A stretch of 64,000 nucleotides of DNA from Mycolicibacterium goodii (lineage in GTDB: Bacteria > Actinomycetota > Actinomycetes > Mycobacteriales > Mycobacteriaceae): NCBI RefSeq assembly GCF_001187505.1, contig NZ_CP012150.1:930001-994000 (forward strand). Direction: 5' to 3'. Every line of letters starts with the position of its first letter. Positions within the stretch are counted from its first letter, which is position 1. This document shows positions 15,643 to 24,110 of the stretch, in pieces. The translations under genes were made by a program, and so were the position numbers. The notes below the pieces were generated by a model. It searched no databases, was not told the origin of the DNA, and saw only the letters and a list, made by a program, of their open reading frames with translations.

Positions 15643-16647
15643 TCAGGTCGCCGCCCACTCCAGCAGTTGCTCGGCGGGCCAGGTGTTGACGATGCGCTGC
15701 GCCGGCACGCCGGCGTCCAACGCGCGCTGGGCGCCGTAGCCGAGAAACTCGAGCTGGCCCGGCGCGTGCGAGTCGGTGTCGATGCTGAACAGGCAGCCGA
15801 TCTCCAGCGCCAGGTTGAGCAGCCGGGTCGGCGGGTCGCGCCGCTCCGGACGCGAGTTGATCTCGACCGCGGTGCCCGCGTCGCGGCACGCGGTGAACAC
15901 CTTCTCCGCGTCGAACTTCGACTCCGGGCGCATTCCGCGGCCGCCGGTCACCAGGCGGCCCGTGCAGTGCCCGAGGACATCGGTGTGCGGGTTGGTGACG
16001 GCCTTGATCATCCGCCGGGTCATCGCGGCCTCGTCCATGGCGAGTTTCGAGTGCACGCTGGCCACCACGACGTCGAGCCGCTCGAGCAACTCGGGTTCCT
16101 GGTCGAGCGAACCGTCTTCGAGGATGTCGACCTCGATGCCGGTGAGGATCCGCATCGGCGCGACGGTGTCCCGGAGTTCGTCGATGACGTCGAGTTGTTC
16201 GCGTAGCCGTTCCGCAGAAAGTCCGTTGGCGATCTTCAACCGCGGTGAATGATCCGTCAGGGCACAGTATTCGTGACCGAGATCCCTTGCCGCCGACATC
16301 ATTTCCTCGATCGGCGCCGAGCCGTCCGACCAGTTCGAGTGCACGTGCAGATCACCGCGCAGCGCGGCACGGAGGTCGCCACCGCCGAGATCGGCTGCCT
16401 GTTCCCGCAACTCGACGAGCGCGTCGGGCTCACGGCCGGCCCAGGCCTGCGCGATCACCTTGGCGGTCTTCGGGCCGATTCCCGGCAGCGACTGCCAGCC
16501 GTTCGACGCGCCCAGCCGGTCGCGCTGCGCTTCGGTCAGCCCCTCGACGATGTCGGCCGCATTGCGGTACGCCATCACCCGGCGCGGGTCCTCCCGTGCG
16601 CGGTCCTTGTAGTAGGCGATCTGGCGTAGAGCGATGACCGGATCCAT
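15643..16647 (-). CDS. PHP-domain phosphoesterase with helix-hairpin-helix (Rv3856c homologue)
   Basis: The 334-residue protein begins with a helical/HhH region (LPGIGPKTAKVIAQAW, residues about 53-68), then a PHP metal-dependent phosphoesterase domain starting at RGDLHVHSNWSDG (about residue 98). Further metal-ligand segments are TDHSPRLKIANG, GIEVDIL, SVHSKL, GHCTGR and IDTDSHAPGQLEF. This is the arrangement of the C-terminal half of PolX-type proteins without the polymerase core, and matches Rv3856c in length and position. A DNA-repair or nucleotide phosphatase role is likely but unproved. Confidence 0.88.
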   Translation of the reverse strand: MDPVIALRQIAYYKDRAREDPRRVMAYRNAADIVEGLTEAQRDRLGASNGWQSLPGIGPKTAKVIAQAWAGREPDALVELREQAADLGGGDLRAALRGDLHVHSNWSDGSAPIEEMMSAARDLGHEYCALTDHSPRLKIANGLSAERLREQLDVIDELRDTVAPMRILTGIEVDILEDGSLDQEPELLERLDVVVASVHSKLAMDEAAMTRRMIKAVTNPHTDVLGHCTGRLVTGGRGMRPESKFDAEKVFTACRDAGTAVEINSRPERRDPPTRLLNLALEIGCLFSIDTDSHAPGQLEFLGYGAQRALDAGVPAQRIVNTWPAEQLLEWAAT

Positions 16648-16744
16648 CTCTCCAGTGTGCCCCGGAAGTGGCTTCAGCTACACAAATTAACGCTCTGAAG
16701 GGTTCGGAACATGATGTACGCTCACTCCAGCAAAGGGGGATGCA

Positions 16745-17083
16745 GTGGGTTTTCTGGACGATGTCGGCAGAATCGCCGACAAGATCGGCCTGCCCAATCC
16801 AGCCGACATCGTCAATGGTGCGGTGAACGGCGTCAATGACGCCAGAGCATTCGTGGGCGACGTCGTGGAAGGAGACTTCCACGGTGCGTTGACGAACGGT
16901 CGCAAACTCATCGGCGACGCCCAGGACGTCATTGGTGGCCTTGGTAGCCTCGGCGTTTTTCCAAACGTCGCGACCCGGCCCGATCATGGACGCCGTTCTC
17001 AAGCTCGCGGATTCGCGGATACTGGCCGCGGCGCAAATGACCATCGCGGCAATGAAGGCGACGACTGGCAACGGCAACCCTGA
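16745..17083 (+). CDS. first ORF of the Esp cassette; probable N-terminal part of an EspA/EspE-like protein
   Basis: Starts at GTG 16745 behind AAAGGGGGA. The first 80 residues look like a real protein (IADKIGLPNPADIVNGAVNG); the GLPNPADI stretch resembles the GIPDPGDIF start of EspE and GIPN of EspA. From about 16985 the translation turns into an Arg/Gly/Asp-rich stretch typical of out-of-frame reading, while the next frame becomes protein-like. So either this is a separate small gene overlapping the next by about 98 bp, or one EspA/E-type gene of about 350 codons is split by a +1 frameshift near 16980. Confidence 0.55.
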   Translation: MGFLDDVGRIADKIGLPNPADIVNGAVNGVNDARAFVGDVVEGDFHGALTNGRKLIGDAQDVIGGLGSLGVFPNVATRPDHGRRSQARGFADTGRGANDHRGNEGDDWQRQP

Positions 17084-17798
17084 CGACGGCGGGGGCTTCC
17101 GAGGCTCTGCTGAACGTTTGGCTAACGCGGTGGAGACGCTGATCGACGCCGAACCGCACTTCGACCGGTGGGACGGGACAGCGTCGCAGGTCTACAACGC
17201 GGTGAACGCTTCTCACCGCAGGTTGACGTCGGACACGCAGGCCGCCGACTCCAACATCGCAGCGGTCATACAGACCGAGGCAGAGCAAATTCTTCGGACA
17301 CGCGAGCGCCTCGACGAAATTTCTCAGTTCCTCTACGACTACGGTCTGGCAACGGCGGTCGCGAATTACTCGGGCCCAGGCAAGGCCGCGCAGCTCATTG
17401 CAGATATGACCGTCGCCGGGTTAGCGGTCCAATCCGCGAATGTGACCATGGCGATCTTGACCAAGAATGTCATCGAGAACGCCGCGCGAGTGAAGCGCCA
17501 CGCTGGCGACTACGAGACAGCGCAGAAGGACACATCAGGAGAAGTCAATGCCTGTGATCCGTTCTCCGTACCTAAGACCCCACTTCCCCGAGATGACAAG
17601 GCGACAGAACTGCCCGAAGCCGGATCGGATGTTCCGCCCAAGCGGACGCTGCCGGAGACCCCGTTCACCATGCCCGAACCGGAAGAACCATTTGAGTATG
17701 GCCCCCCCGCGACGCCACAACCTGCCCCGATTCCACCTGTACCGGCGACACCGAGTTCTGGGAATCTCAATGCACCGCAGGCGGTCCCCGCTGGATGA
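16986..17798 (+). CDS. EspA/EspE-family type VII secretion substrate-like protein
   Basis: From ATG 16986 the product has 270 residues. It contains a WxG hairpin (RWDGTASQVY, W62-G64, followed by Tyr70) between long helices, then a helical segment with FLYDYGLATAVAN and a hydrophobic helix pair (KAAQLIADMTVAGLAVQSAN), and ends in a Pro/Glu-rich disordered tail. This is the architecture of EspA/EspE proteins, which ESX-1 exports together with EspC-type partners. An in-frame GTG at 16932 is possible, but no good ribosome-binding site precedes either start, which adds weight to the frameshift idea. Codon GC is visibly lower than in neighbouring operons. Confidence 0.75.
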   Translation: MDAVLKLADSRILAAAQMTIAAMKATTGNGNPDDGGGFRGSAERLANAVETLIDAEPHFDRWDGTASQVYNAVNASHRRLTSDTQAADSNIAAVIQTEAEQILRTRERLDEISQFLYDYGLATAVANYSGPGKAAQLIADMTVAGLAVQSANVTMAILTKNVIENAARVKRHAGDYETAQKDTSGEVNACDPFSVPKTPLPRDDKATELPEAGSDVPPKRTLPETPFTMPEPEEPFEYGPPATPQPAPIPPVPATPSSGNLNAPQAVPAG

Positions 17799-17809
17799 AT
17801 GGATGACTC

Positions 17810-18133
17810 ATGTCGAACGATCATGAAAAGAATCTGACGGTCCTCACCGATCACATCCGCAAACTGTCAACGGTCCACGACAAAGCGATTGGCCAGATCG
17901 ATGGCGCCAACCGTTCGATGACCGAAAACGGGAACAACATGTGGGAAAGCCACGGCGTCATATGCGCACTGACCAACATGGCGGTGGCCGACGCCGTCGA
18001 AGCACGCAAAGCCGCCGGAGGCGCGCTTAGACGGGTATCAGTTGAGCTCGCCGAGAAATTGCGAGCTGCCGCAACGAACTACGACAACACCGATTCGACC
18101 GAGGCGGGCAACATTGACACCTGCGGAGTCTGA
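17810..18133 (+). CDS. EspC-like type VII secretion substrate
   Basis: The 107-residue protein is an all-helical WXG100-sized molecule (LTVLTDHIRKLSTVHDKAIG ... AEKLRAAATNYDNTD). It ends with the type VII export signal YxxxD (Tyr91-Asp95, YDNTD) near its C-terminus. EspC (Rv3615c) has the same size and signal and is co-secreted with EspA. It starts 11 bp after the EspA/E-like gene. There is no WxG turn in the usual place, which is also true of EspC. Confidence 0.8.
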   Translation: MSNDHEKNLTVLTDHIRKLSTVHDKAIGQIDGANRSMTENGNNMWESHGVICALTNMAVADAVEARKAAGGALRRVSVELAEKLRAAATNYDNTDSTEAGNIDTCGV

Positions 18134-18162
18134 TCAAGTGCCCTGTCGCCTAGGCGAATTCG

Positions 18163-18654
18163 ATGTATGACCACGATCCGTGGGGCGACGACGAGGCACG
18201 GGAGGAACCCGAACCGCCCACTGATGAGCTAACCGGTTTCGACTACACCGGACCTCTCTACGAGCAACATGACACTGACGGCACGGCGCCGCAGAGCCAC
18301 GATGATGTCCCCCACGCGGAGAGCCTTCTTCTCGTGTCGGCGTCGAATACTGCTGCGACGGTTACCGCCACCGCGCTCACTGGCGGCCAAATACTCCGAG
18401 TTGAACTGGCGCCGCCGGTCGTCAAGATGACGGAGCACGAACTTGCCGAAGAGATCATGGGTGTTTGCACGATGGCTCGCCGGCAGGGCGCGGCAGCACG
18501 TCACGCCATCATCGCCGAGGTCATGCGCTTGCTCGGACTTGATCCGGCGGCTACGCAGAGCTTCCTCGAACGGAACCTCGAGTTACCGACACCCGATACA
18601 GTCCTGACCACGAAAGCCGAGATGTTCGCGAACCGGTATGCAGAGGACGGATGA
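18163..18654 (+). CDS. EspD/EspH-like protein
   Basis: The 163-residue protein has an acidic disordered N-terminus (first 55 residues), a beta-strand region (GGQILRVELAPPVVKMTEHEL), a helix (AEEIMGVCTMARRQGAAARH), and a C-terminal motif LELPTPDTVLTTKAEMFANRY. The last motif closely parallels EspH (LNLPTPEEAAAAEAEVFATRY, from memory), and the YbaB-like core is shared by EspD and EspH. Members stabilise or chaperone EspA/EspE-type substrates. Position third in an A/E-C-D order copies the espACD operon. Confidence 0.75.
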   Translation: MYDHDPWGDDEAREEPEPPTDELTGFDYTGPLYEQHDTDGTAPQSHDDVPHAESLLLVSASNTAATVTATALTGGQILRVELAPPVVKMTEHELAEEIMGVCTMARRQGAAARHAIIAEVMRLLGLDPAATQSFLERNLELPTPDTVLTTKAEMFANRYAEDG

Positions 18655-18693
18655 GGACAAGCACTTGTTATCTCGACACCTTTTCCATATGGC

Positions 18694-20109
18694 GTGCTGA
18701 CGATGGAAATGAGGCCCAACAACGACATTCGTAGCCCGCATTCGCGATCTCGTCGGCGCACCTGGATCGTGCTCGCCACAGCGCTCGTCGTAATTGTGGC
18801 GCTCGCTGCAGGCGGGATCTGGTGGAACTCCAGCGGGTCCGAGATGTGGGCGCGTGCCCAGTGGCAACCGCCGCCAACCGCATACCTGTCGTCGCCGATG
18901 GACCAAACTCCCGTACCGGGTTGGCGCACGAGCGTGAGTGACCTCGGGGTGCCGCCTGCTGTTCCCGGCGGCGAAACCGCGAGGATCGCTGTCAGCAACA
19001 AACAAAATGGCACTCACGCCTTCATCGACACGCTGGATAATCGCGGATTTTTCCTCGCGCGCTCATCCGAGCCAGGGGGAACATCGTGGTGGCTAACCGG
19101 CCTGGATGCCACCGACGGCCACACGCTCTTTCCGGCGGTGCAACTCAATACCGGAGATAAAGCGCCAGAATGCTTCCTCAACGGTCCCGACGCCATGGTC
19201 TGCCTGGTCGACGACGGATCCGCAGCAACGGCGTGGGTCGTGGACCTGCGCACCGGCGGGGTGACCTACACCGGGCCGACCCCGCTGCGGCTCTCGTCCA
19301 CAGGCCTACGAGCTCGTCGAACAGGCGACTACCTCCTCGCAGTGGCGGATAAGGAAGGGATCTACGGTGTCGGGCCACAAGCCGAACCGACGTGGTTCAT
19401 CCCGGGACTCGGTACGGTGTTTGGACCTTCGAGAGACATCGCCGCCCAGGGAACGAATGACTCTCAGAACTATGTTTTCTTTTCCCTCACAGACGGACGT
19501 GAGTTCACACCAGAGATCCCCGACGGGACCTTCATCGACGGGGTGCGGTTCGACGACGACGGTTTCGCAGCTCTCGTCGTCGCCGACGACGAGTTCAACA
19601 CGTCAACTATGGAGTCCTTCGACTTGACCGGCAAGAAAATCGGAACCCTTGGCCGCGATGGCTACCCGGTCGCCGCAGGCCTCTACATCGACGCGTCAGC
19701 CTCGGACTGGAGGGTCGTGACCGCGGAGGGATCGCGTCTCCTCTCTGTTGAAGGCCACATCCCTTACGACACACTGCTGATCGGCAGCACGCTCTACATC
19801 AATGAGAGCAACAACGCGCAAATGCCGTATTGGCAGCCTTATGACCTGAACTCGGGCGACAAAGGTAAGGCGTGCGAAATCGACCTCGGCAGAAAGTACC
19901 TCGGTACTGACGGCACGACTGCCGTCACTGCGGTGACGAACCCACAGGTGGACCTGATCGCCAAGGCCTTCGACCTGAAGACCTGCGAGATGGTGTGGTC
20001 GCTGCCGAAAGAGGCAAACTCGCTCGGGAGAATCTGGCGTATCGGTGACACGCTGGTCCAGTTGTCCGACGACGGCACCGAGTTGAACTCCCTGACCGCG
20101 CCCAACTGA
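18694..20109 (+). CDS. membrane-anchored beta-propeller protein of the Esp cassette
   Basis: A basic N-terminus (RSPHSRSRRRT) is followed by one transmembrane helix (WIVLATALVVIVALAAGGIWW), then about 420 residues outside the membrane. The repeated strand patterns (ATAWVVDLRTGGVTY, TMESFDLTGKKIGT, KAFDLKTCEMVW) are those of a PQQ-like or WD-like beta-propeller. No enzyme motif is evident. The start codon is uncertain: GTG 18694, ATG 18703 and ATG 18709 are in frame and none has a strong ribosome-binding site. It follows the EspD/H-like gene by 39 bp and ends one base before the stop of the opposed DCC gene. It may be a surface partner of the cassette; function unknown. Confidence 0.65.
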   Translation: MLTMEMRPNNDIRSPHSRSRRRTWIVLATALVVIVALAAGGIWWNSSGSEMWARAQWQPPPTAYLSSPMDQTPVPGWRTSVSDLGVPPAVPGGETARIAVSNKQNGTHAFIDTLDNRGFFLARSSEPGGTSWWLTGLDATDGHTLFPAVQLNTGDKAPECFLNGPDAMVCLVDDGSAATAWVVDLRTGGVTYTGPTPLRLSSTGLRARRTGDYLLAVADKEGIYGVGPQAEPTWFIPGLGTVFGPSRDIAAQGTNDSQNYVFFSLTDGREFTPEIPDGTFIDGVRFDDDGFAALVVADDEFNTSTMESFDLTGKKIGTLGRDGYPVAAGLYIDASASDWRVVTAEGSRLLSVEGHIPYDTLLIGSTLYINESNNAQMPYWQPYDLNSGDKGKACEIDLGRKYLGTDGTTAVTAVTNPQVDLIAKAFDLKTCEMVWSLPKEANSLGRIWRIGDTLVQLSDDGTELNSLTAPN

Positions 20110-20487
20110 TCAACAGTCCCCGGGCCGCGCCGCACAGTGCGGTGTGGCACCGGGGAACCGGTAGCGGTGTGCCGCGATCCATCGGTACACCGCATCCTCC
20201 AGCTGCCTGATGCCCGGAACGCGGTAGACCCACAGCGGGATGCGCGAACCGTAGCTCGCCGAGACCGCGGCGTTGACGGCCTCCGCGCCGCGATACACCG
20301 CGCCGGTGTGATCCAGCCACCACGCGGCACCGGTCATCGTCTCGTCGTCGACACCGAGCAGTGCAGCGGTGCCGGCCTTCTGAAACGGCGCGATCTGGAG
20401 GTCGCCGGTGCGCTGCCGGCTCGCCAGCGCGTGCACGCTGCGCGTACACATCCCGCAGTCGCCGTCGAAGTACAGAACTCCGCCCAT
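20110..20487 (-). CDS. DCC-family (DUF393) putative thiol-disulfide protein
   Basis: The 125-residue protein opens with LYFDGDCGMCTRSV, the DxDCxxC motif of the DUF393/DCC family, predicted thioredoxin-like oxidoreductases. A later segment, VPGIRQLEDAVYRWIAAHRYRF, is also typical. The start is set at ATG 20487 so that the motif begins a few residues in; the frame is open upstream to 20541. It is convergent with the Esp-cassette propeller gene, with no spacer, and divergent from the ArsR-SulP operon. Confidence 0.85.
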   Translation of the reverse strand: MGGVLYFDGDCGMCTRSVHALASRQRTGDLQIAPFQKAGTAALLGVDDETMTGAAWWLDHTGAVYRGAEAVNAAVSASYGSRIPLWVYRVPGIRQLEDAVYRWIAAHRYRFPGATPHCAARPGDC

Positions 20488-20551
20488 ACCGCCAGTGTGC
20501 CCGGCATCACCGCGCTCGGCCATTACGGATCCCGAGACCACCGGTTATCCT

Positions 20552-20573
20552 GGATTGCAATTTTGTTCAATCC
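20552..20573. promoter_or_regulatory. inverted repeat upstream of arsR-sulP, candidate ArsR operator
   Basis: GGATTG (20552-20557) and CAATCC (20568-20573) form a perfect 6-bp inverted repeat around an AT-rich 10-bp spacer, 20 bp before the GTG of the ArsR-type gene. The surrounding AT-rich stretch stands out from the local GC content. Autoregulation is inference. Confidence 0.5.
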
Positions 20574-20593
20574 ATCAATTCACCAGGACCACC

Positions 20594-20971
20594 GTGCCGC
20601 ACCGCTTTCTGGGCAGCCCCGAGCAACCGCTCTACGAGATCAAGGCCAACCTGTTCAAGGCCCTGGCCCATCCCGCGAGGATCAGGATCCTCGAAATCCT
20701 TTCCGCCAGTGGTGAACCCACTGCGGTCAGCGCGATCCTGGCCGAGACCGAGATCGAGCCGACTCTGCTGTCACAGCATCTGGCTGTCCTCAAACGCCAC
20801 CACGTGGTGACCGGCCACAGGTCGGGCAACGCGGTGTTCTACGAGCTGGCCCACCCGAAGATCTCCGAACTGCTGGTCATCGCGCGCACCTTCCTGGCCG
20901 ACACCCTCGGCGCACGGCGCGACCAGTTGGCCGCGATGCGCTCGCTACCGCCCATCGGGAAAAACCAGTGA
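20594..20971 (+). CDS. ArsR/SmtB-family transcriptional regulator
   Basis: A 125-residue winged-helix protein: LFKALAHPARIRILEIL (helix 1 and 2), the recognition region IEPTLLSQHLAVLKRHHVV, and the wing GHRSGNAVFYEL. No CxC metal site like that of ArsR or SmtB is visible, so the signal it senses is unclear. Start GTG 20594. Its stop overlaps the GTG of the SulP gene (GTGA), so the regulator and the transporter are translationally coupled, and the likely target is its own operon. Confidence 0.88.
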   Translation: MPHRFLGSPEQPLYEIKANLFKALAHPARIRILEILSASGEPTAVSAILAETEIEPTLLSQHLAVLKRHHVVTGHRSGNAVFYELAHPKISELLVIARTFLADTLGARRDQLAAMRSLPPIGKNQ

Positions 20972-22608
20972 CCGCCCTCGCCAACCTCAGCCGCCTGCTC
21001 CCACACCGCGACGACTACGCCGACCTGCCGCGCACCTGGCGCCAGGACATCCTGGCCGGCGTCACCGTCGGCGTCGTGGCACTGCCGCTCGCGCTGGCCT
21101 TCGGCATCTCGTCCGGCGTCGGCGCCGCCGCGGGCCTGATCACGGCCGTCGTGGCGGGCCTGGTCGCCGCGGTCTTCGGCGGATCCCACGTCCAGGTGTC
21201 CGGGCCCACCGGCGCGATGGCGGTGGTGCTCGCACCGATAGTCGCCGACCACGGCCTCGGCAGCATCGCCCTGGTGACGGTGCTGGCCGGTGTGCTGGTG
21301 CTGACGGCCGGGGTCACCGGTCTCGGACGCGCGGTGACGTTCATCCCCTGGCCGGTGATCGAGGGCTTCACGCTCGGCATCGCGGCCATCATCTTCCTGC
21401 AACAGGTGCCCGCCGCGCTGGCGCAGCAGGCACCCGCCGGTGAGCGCACGCTGCTGGCCGCGTTCACGGTGGTGAGAAACGCCGACTGGGCCGAGGGCGG
21501 GAAAACCCTTGCGGTCGTGGGGATTGTTGCGGCCCTGATGATCGTGCTGCCCAGGGTGCACAGCGGGATACCGGCGTCGCTGACGGCGGTGATCGTCGCG
21601 ACCGTGCTGGTGGTGGTGCTGCACGTCCCGGTCGCCGCGATCGGCGAACTGCCGTCGCACCTGCCCGCCCCGGTGCTACCGGACGCCGACGTGAGCACAC
21701 TGCGGACGATGTTCAGTGCGGCGCTGGCCATCGCCGCGCTGGCGGCGATCGAGTCGCTGCTGTCGGCACGCGTGGCCGCGACGATGTCGCCGACCGGGCC
21801 GTACGACCCCGACCGGGAACTCGTCGGCCAGGGTCTGGCGTCGGTGGCCTCCGGAATGTTCGGCGGTATGCCCGCCACGGGTGCCATCGCACGCACCGCG
21901 GTCAACGTCCGCTCGGGTGCGGGAACGCGCCTGTCGGCCATCGTGCACTCGCTGGTGCTACTTGCCGTCGTCTACCTGGCCACCGGCCCGGTGTCGGCGA
22001 TCCCGCTGTCGGCGCTGGCCGGGGTGCTGATGGTGACGTCGTTCCGGATGATCTCGGCGACGACGATCCGCAAGATTCTTCGTTCGACCCGCTCGGACGC
22101 CCTGATCTTCGTGCTCACGGCGGCCATCACGGTGTGCTTCGACCTGATCGAGGCCGTCGAGATAGGCATCCTGGTGGCGGCGTTCTTCGCGCTACGCTCG
22201 GTCGCTCGCCGCAGCAGTGTGGTGCGTGAGCCGCTTCCGGAACCGCACCATCCCGGCGACGATCAGATCGCCCTGCTGCGCCTCGACGGCGCCATGTTCT
22301 TCGGTGCGGCCGAACGCATCTCGAACGCGATCACCGACGCCGAGCATCCCCACGTATCCGTTGTGGTCATCCGGATGTCCCAGTTGGGGATGCTCGACGC
22401 CACCGGTGCGCATACGCTCGCCGAGATCACCACCGAGCTCGAATCGCGCGGTATCACCGTGATCATCAAGGGTGTGCGATCCGAGCACATGGACCTGTTG
22501 GCGAATGTCGGTGTGTTCGAGTCACTTCGGCACGAGAACCATCTGCTCGACTCACTCGACGACGCCGTCGCACATGCCCGGACCCACGTGGCCCGCACAC
22601 CGCACTAG
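20968..22608 (+). CDS. SulP-family anion transporter with C-terminal STAS domain
   Basis: The 546-residue protein has about 12 hydrophobic spans, starting with the SulP signature (DILAGVTVGVVALPLALAFG), and SGPTGAMAVVLAP and FGGMPATGAIARTAVNVRSG in the core. A soluble STAS domain occupies residues about 425-540 (VVIRMSQLGMLDATGAHTL). SulP proteins carry sulfate, bicarbonate or related anions; substrate cannot be read from sequence. It is coupled to an ArsR regulator. The end overlaps the convergent aldehyde dehydrogenase gene by four bases. Confidence 0.92.
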   Translation: MTALANLSRLLPHRDDYADLPRTWRQDILAGVTVGVVALPLALAFGISSGVGAAAGLITAVVAGLVAAVFGGSHVQVSGPTGAMAVVLAPIVADHGLGSIALVTVLAGVLVLTAGVTGLGRAVTFIPWPVIEGFTLGIAAIIFLQQVPAALAQQAPAGERTLLAAFTVVRNADWAEGGKTLAVVGIVAALMIVLPRVHSGIPASLTAVIVATVLVVVLHVPVAAIGELPSHLPAPVLPDADVSTLRTMFSAALAIAALAAIESLLSARVAATMSPTGPYDPDRELVGQGLASVASGMFGGMPATGAIARTAVNVRSGAGTRLSAIVHSLVLLAVVYLATGPVSAIPLSALAGVLMVTSFRMISATTIRKILRSTRSDALIFVLTAAITVCFDLIEAVEIGILVAAFFALRSVARRSSVVREPLPEPHHPGDDQIALLRLDGAMFFGAAERISNAITDAEHPHVSVVVIRMSQLGMLDATGAHTLAEITTELESRGITVIIKGVRSEHMDLLANVGVFESLRHENHLLDSLDDAVAHARTHVARTPH

Positions 22609-23951
22609 CCGACGACGCGGATCAACTTCTTGTTGACGAACTCGTCGATGCCGTACCGGCCGAGTTCACGTCCGAAGCCGGACCGCTTGACGCCACCGAA
22701 CGGCAGTTCGGCACCCTCGGCGCCGACCGCGTTGACGAACACCATGCCCGCCTCGATCTTGTCGGCCACCCGGGTGGCCTGCTCGGGGTCGTTGGTGAAC
22801 ACATACGAGCCGAGACCGAAAGGCGTGTCGTTGGCGATCTGGACCGCCTCTTGTTCGGAGCCGGCCTTGTACACCACCGCGACGGGGCCGAACAGCTCCT
22901 GGCGGTACACCGGGTTGTCCTCGGTCACGCCGGTGAGCACCGCGGGCGGGAAGAAGGCGCCCTTGCGCTCACCGGCGGACACCAGCTTGGCACCGCCGTC
23001 GACGGCCGACTTGACCTGCTCTTCGAGCCGTGCGGCGGCCTGCTCTGACGACAGCGGGGCGATGCCCTCACCGGCGGCGAGCAGTTTCTCGGTGAACTTG
23101 GTGAGGAAGTCGTCGTAGATGTTCTCGCTGACGATGAACCGCTTGGCGGCGTTGCAGGCCTGCCCGGTGTTCTCCATACGGCCGTCGACGGCGGCCTGCA
23201 CGGTCGCGTCGAGATCATCGGTCGACAGCACGATGAACGGGTCGGAGCCACCGAGTTCCAGCACGCACTTCTTGAGGTTGCGGCCTGCGATCTCGGCGAC
23301 CGCGGCACCCGCGCGCTCGGAACCGGTCAGCGATACAGCCGCGACCCGCGGATCGGCGATGATGTTGGCGACCTGCTCGTTGGTCGCGCGGATGTCGACG
23401 TAGGCGCCCTGCGGGAACCCGGCCTCCAGGAACAGCAGCTGCAGCAGCTCGGCCGACTCCGGGCACTGCGGCGCGTGCTTAAGCAGGATCGTGTTGCCCA
23501 CCACCAGGTTCGGTCCGGCGAAGCGGGCCACCTGGTAGTACGGGTAGTTCCACGGCATGATGCCGAGCAGCACACCGATGGGCGAGCGCTTGATCACGGC
23601 GCTGCCCTCACCCTCGAGCAGGTCGATCGGCTCGTCGGCCAGGAACCTCTCGGCGTTGTCGGCGTAGTACCGGTAGATGGCCGCGCAGAAGTCCACCTCG
23701 CCCAGCGACTGATCGCGCGGCTTGCCCATCTCGCGGACGATGACGTCGGCGAGCTGCTCGCGACGCTGCTCGTGCAGCTCGGCCACCTTGCGGATCAGCG
23801 CGGCACGGTCCGCGACGGTCGTGCTCTTCGACCAGCTGCGGCCGGTCTTGTGAGCAGCCTCGATCGCGGCCTCCACCTCGGCATCGGTCGCGGTGGGATA
23901 GGTGGCGACGACCTCGGCGGTCGCCGGATCAGTGACTGCATATTGGGTCAT
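22605..23951 (-). CDS. succinate-semialdehyde-type aldehyde dehydrogenase
   Basis: The 448-residue protein is an NAD(P)-dependent aldehyde dehydrogenase resembling GabD1 (Rv0234c). Motifs are PWNYPYYQ (cofactor site), LTGSERAG, the catalytic Glu in [10 protein letters not shown] and the nucleophile Cys in [12 protein letters not shown]. The GabD-type C-terminus [17 protein letters not shown] is present. The ATG at 23951 has GGAG six bases upstream; 33 upstream codons in frame lack family similarity. A divergent F420-dependent enzyme starts 160 bp away. Substrate specificity is predicted only. Confidence 0.87.
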   Translation of the reverse strand: MTQYAVTDPATAEVVATYPTATDAEVEAAIEAAHKTGRSWSKSTTVADRAALIRKVAELHEQRREQLADVIVREMGKPRDQSLGEVDFCAAIYRYYADNAERFLADEPIDLLEGEGSAVIKRSPIGVLLGIMPWNYPYYQVARFAGPNLVVGNTILLKHAPQCPESAELLQLLFLEAGFPQGAYVDIRATNEQVANIIADPRVAAVSLTGSERAGAAVAEIAGRNLKKCVLELGGSDPFIVLSTDDLDATVQAAVDGRMENTGQACNAAKRFIVSENIYDDFLTKFTEKLLAAGEGIAPLSSEQAAARLEEQVKSAVDGGAKLVSAGERKGAFFPPAVLTGVTEDNPVYRQELFGPVAVVYKAGSEQEAVQIANDTPFGLGSYVFTNDPEQATRVADKIEAGMVFVNAVGAEGAELPFGGVKRSGFGRELGRYGIDEFVNKKLIRVVG

Positions 23952-24110
23952 GTTCACTCCACGTTCTTGATTCGGCGGATTTCGTACCTCTTCACCGGGA
24001 AGACTACCGATCACGTCGTCGATATGGCTCCGATGATGCGTAATCAGCAAGCCCCACCGCGCGCTGTGCGGTCAGGGATTATTCAGGGTGCGGGTCTAGT
24101 TTGGTGTGTT

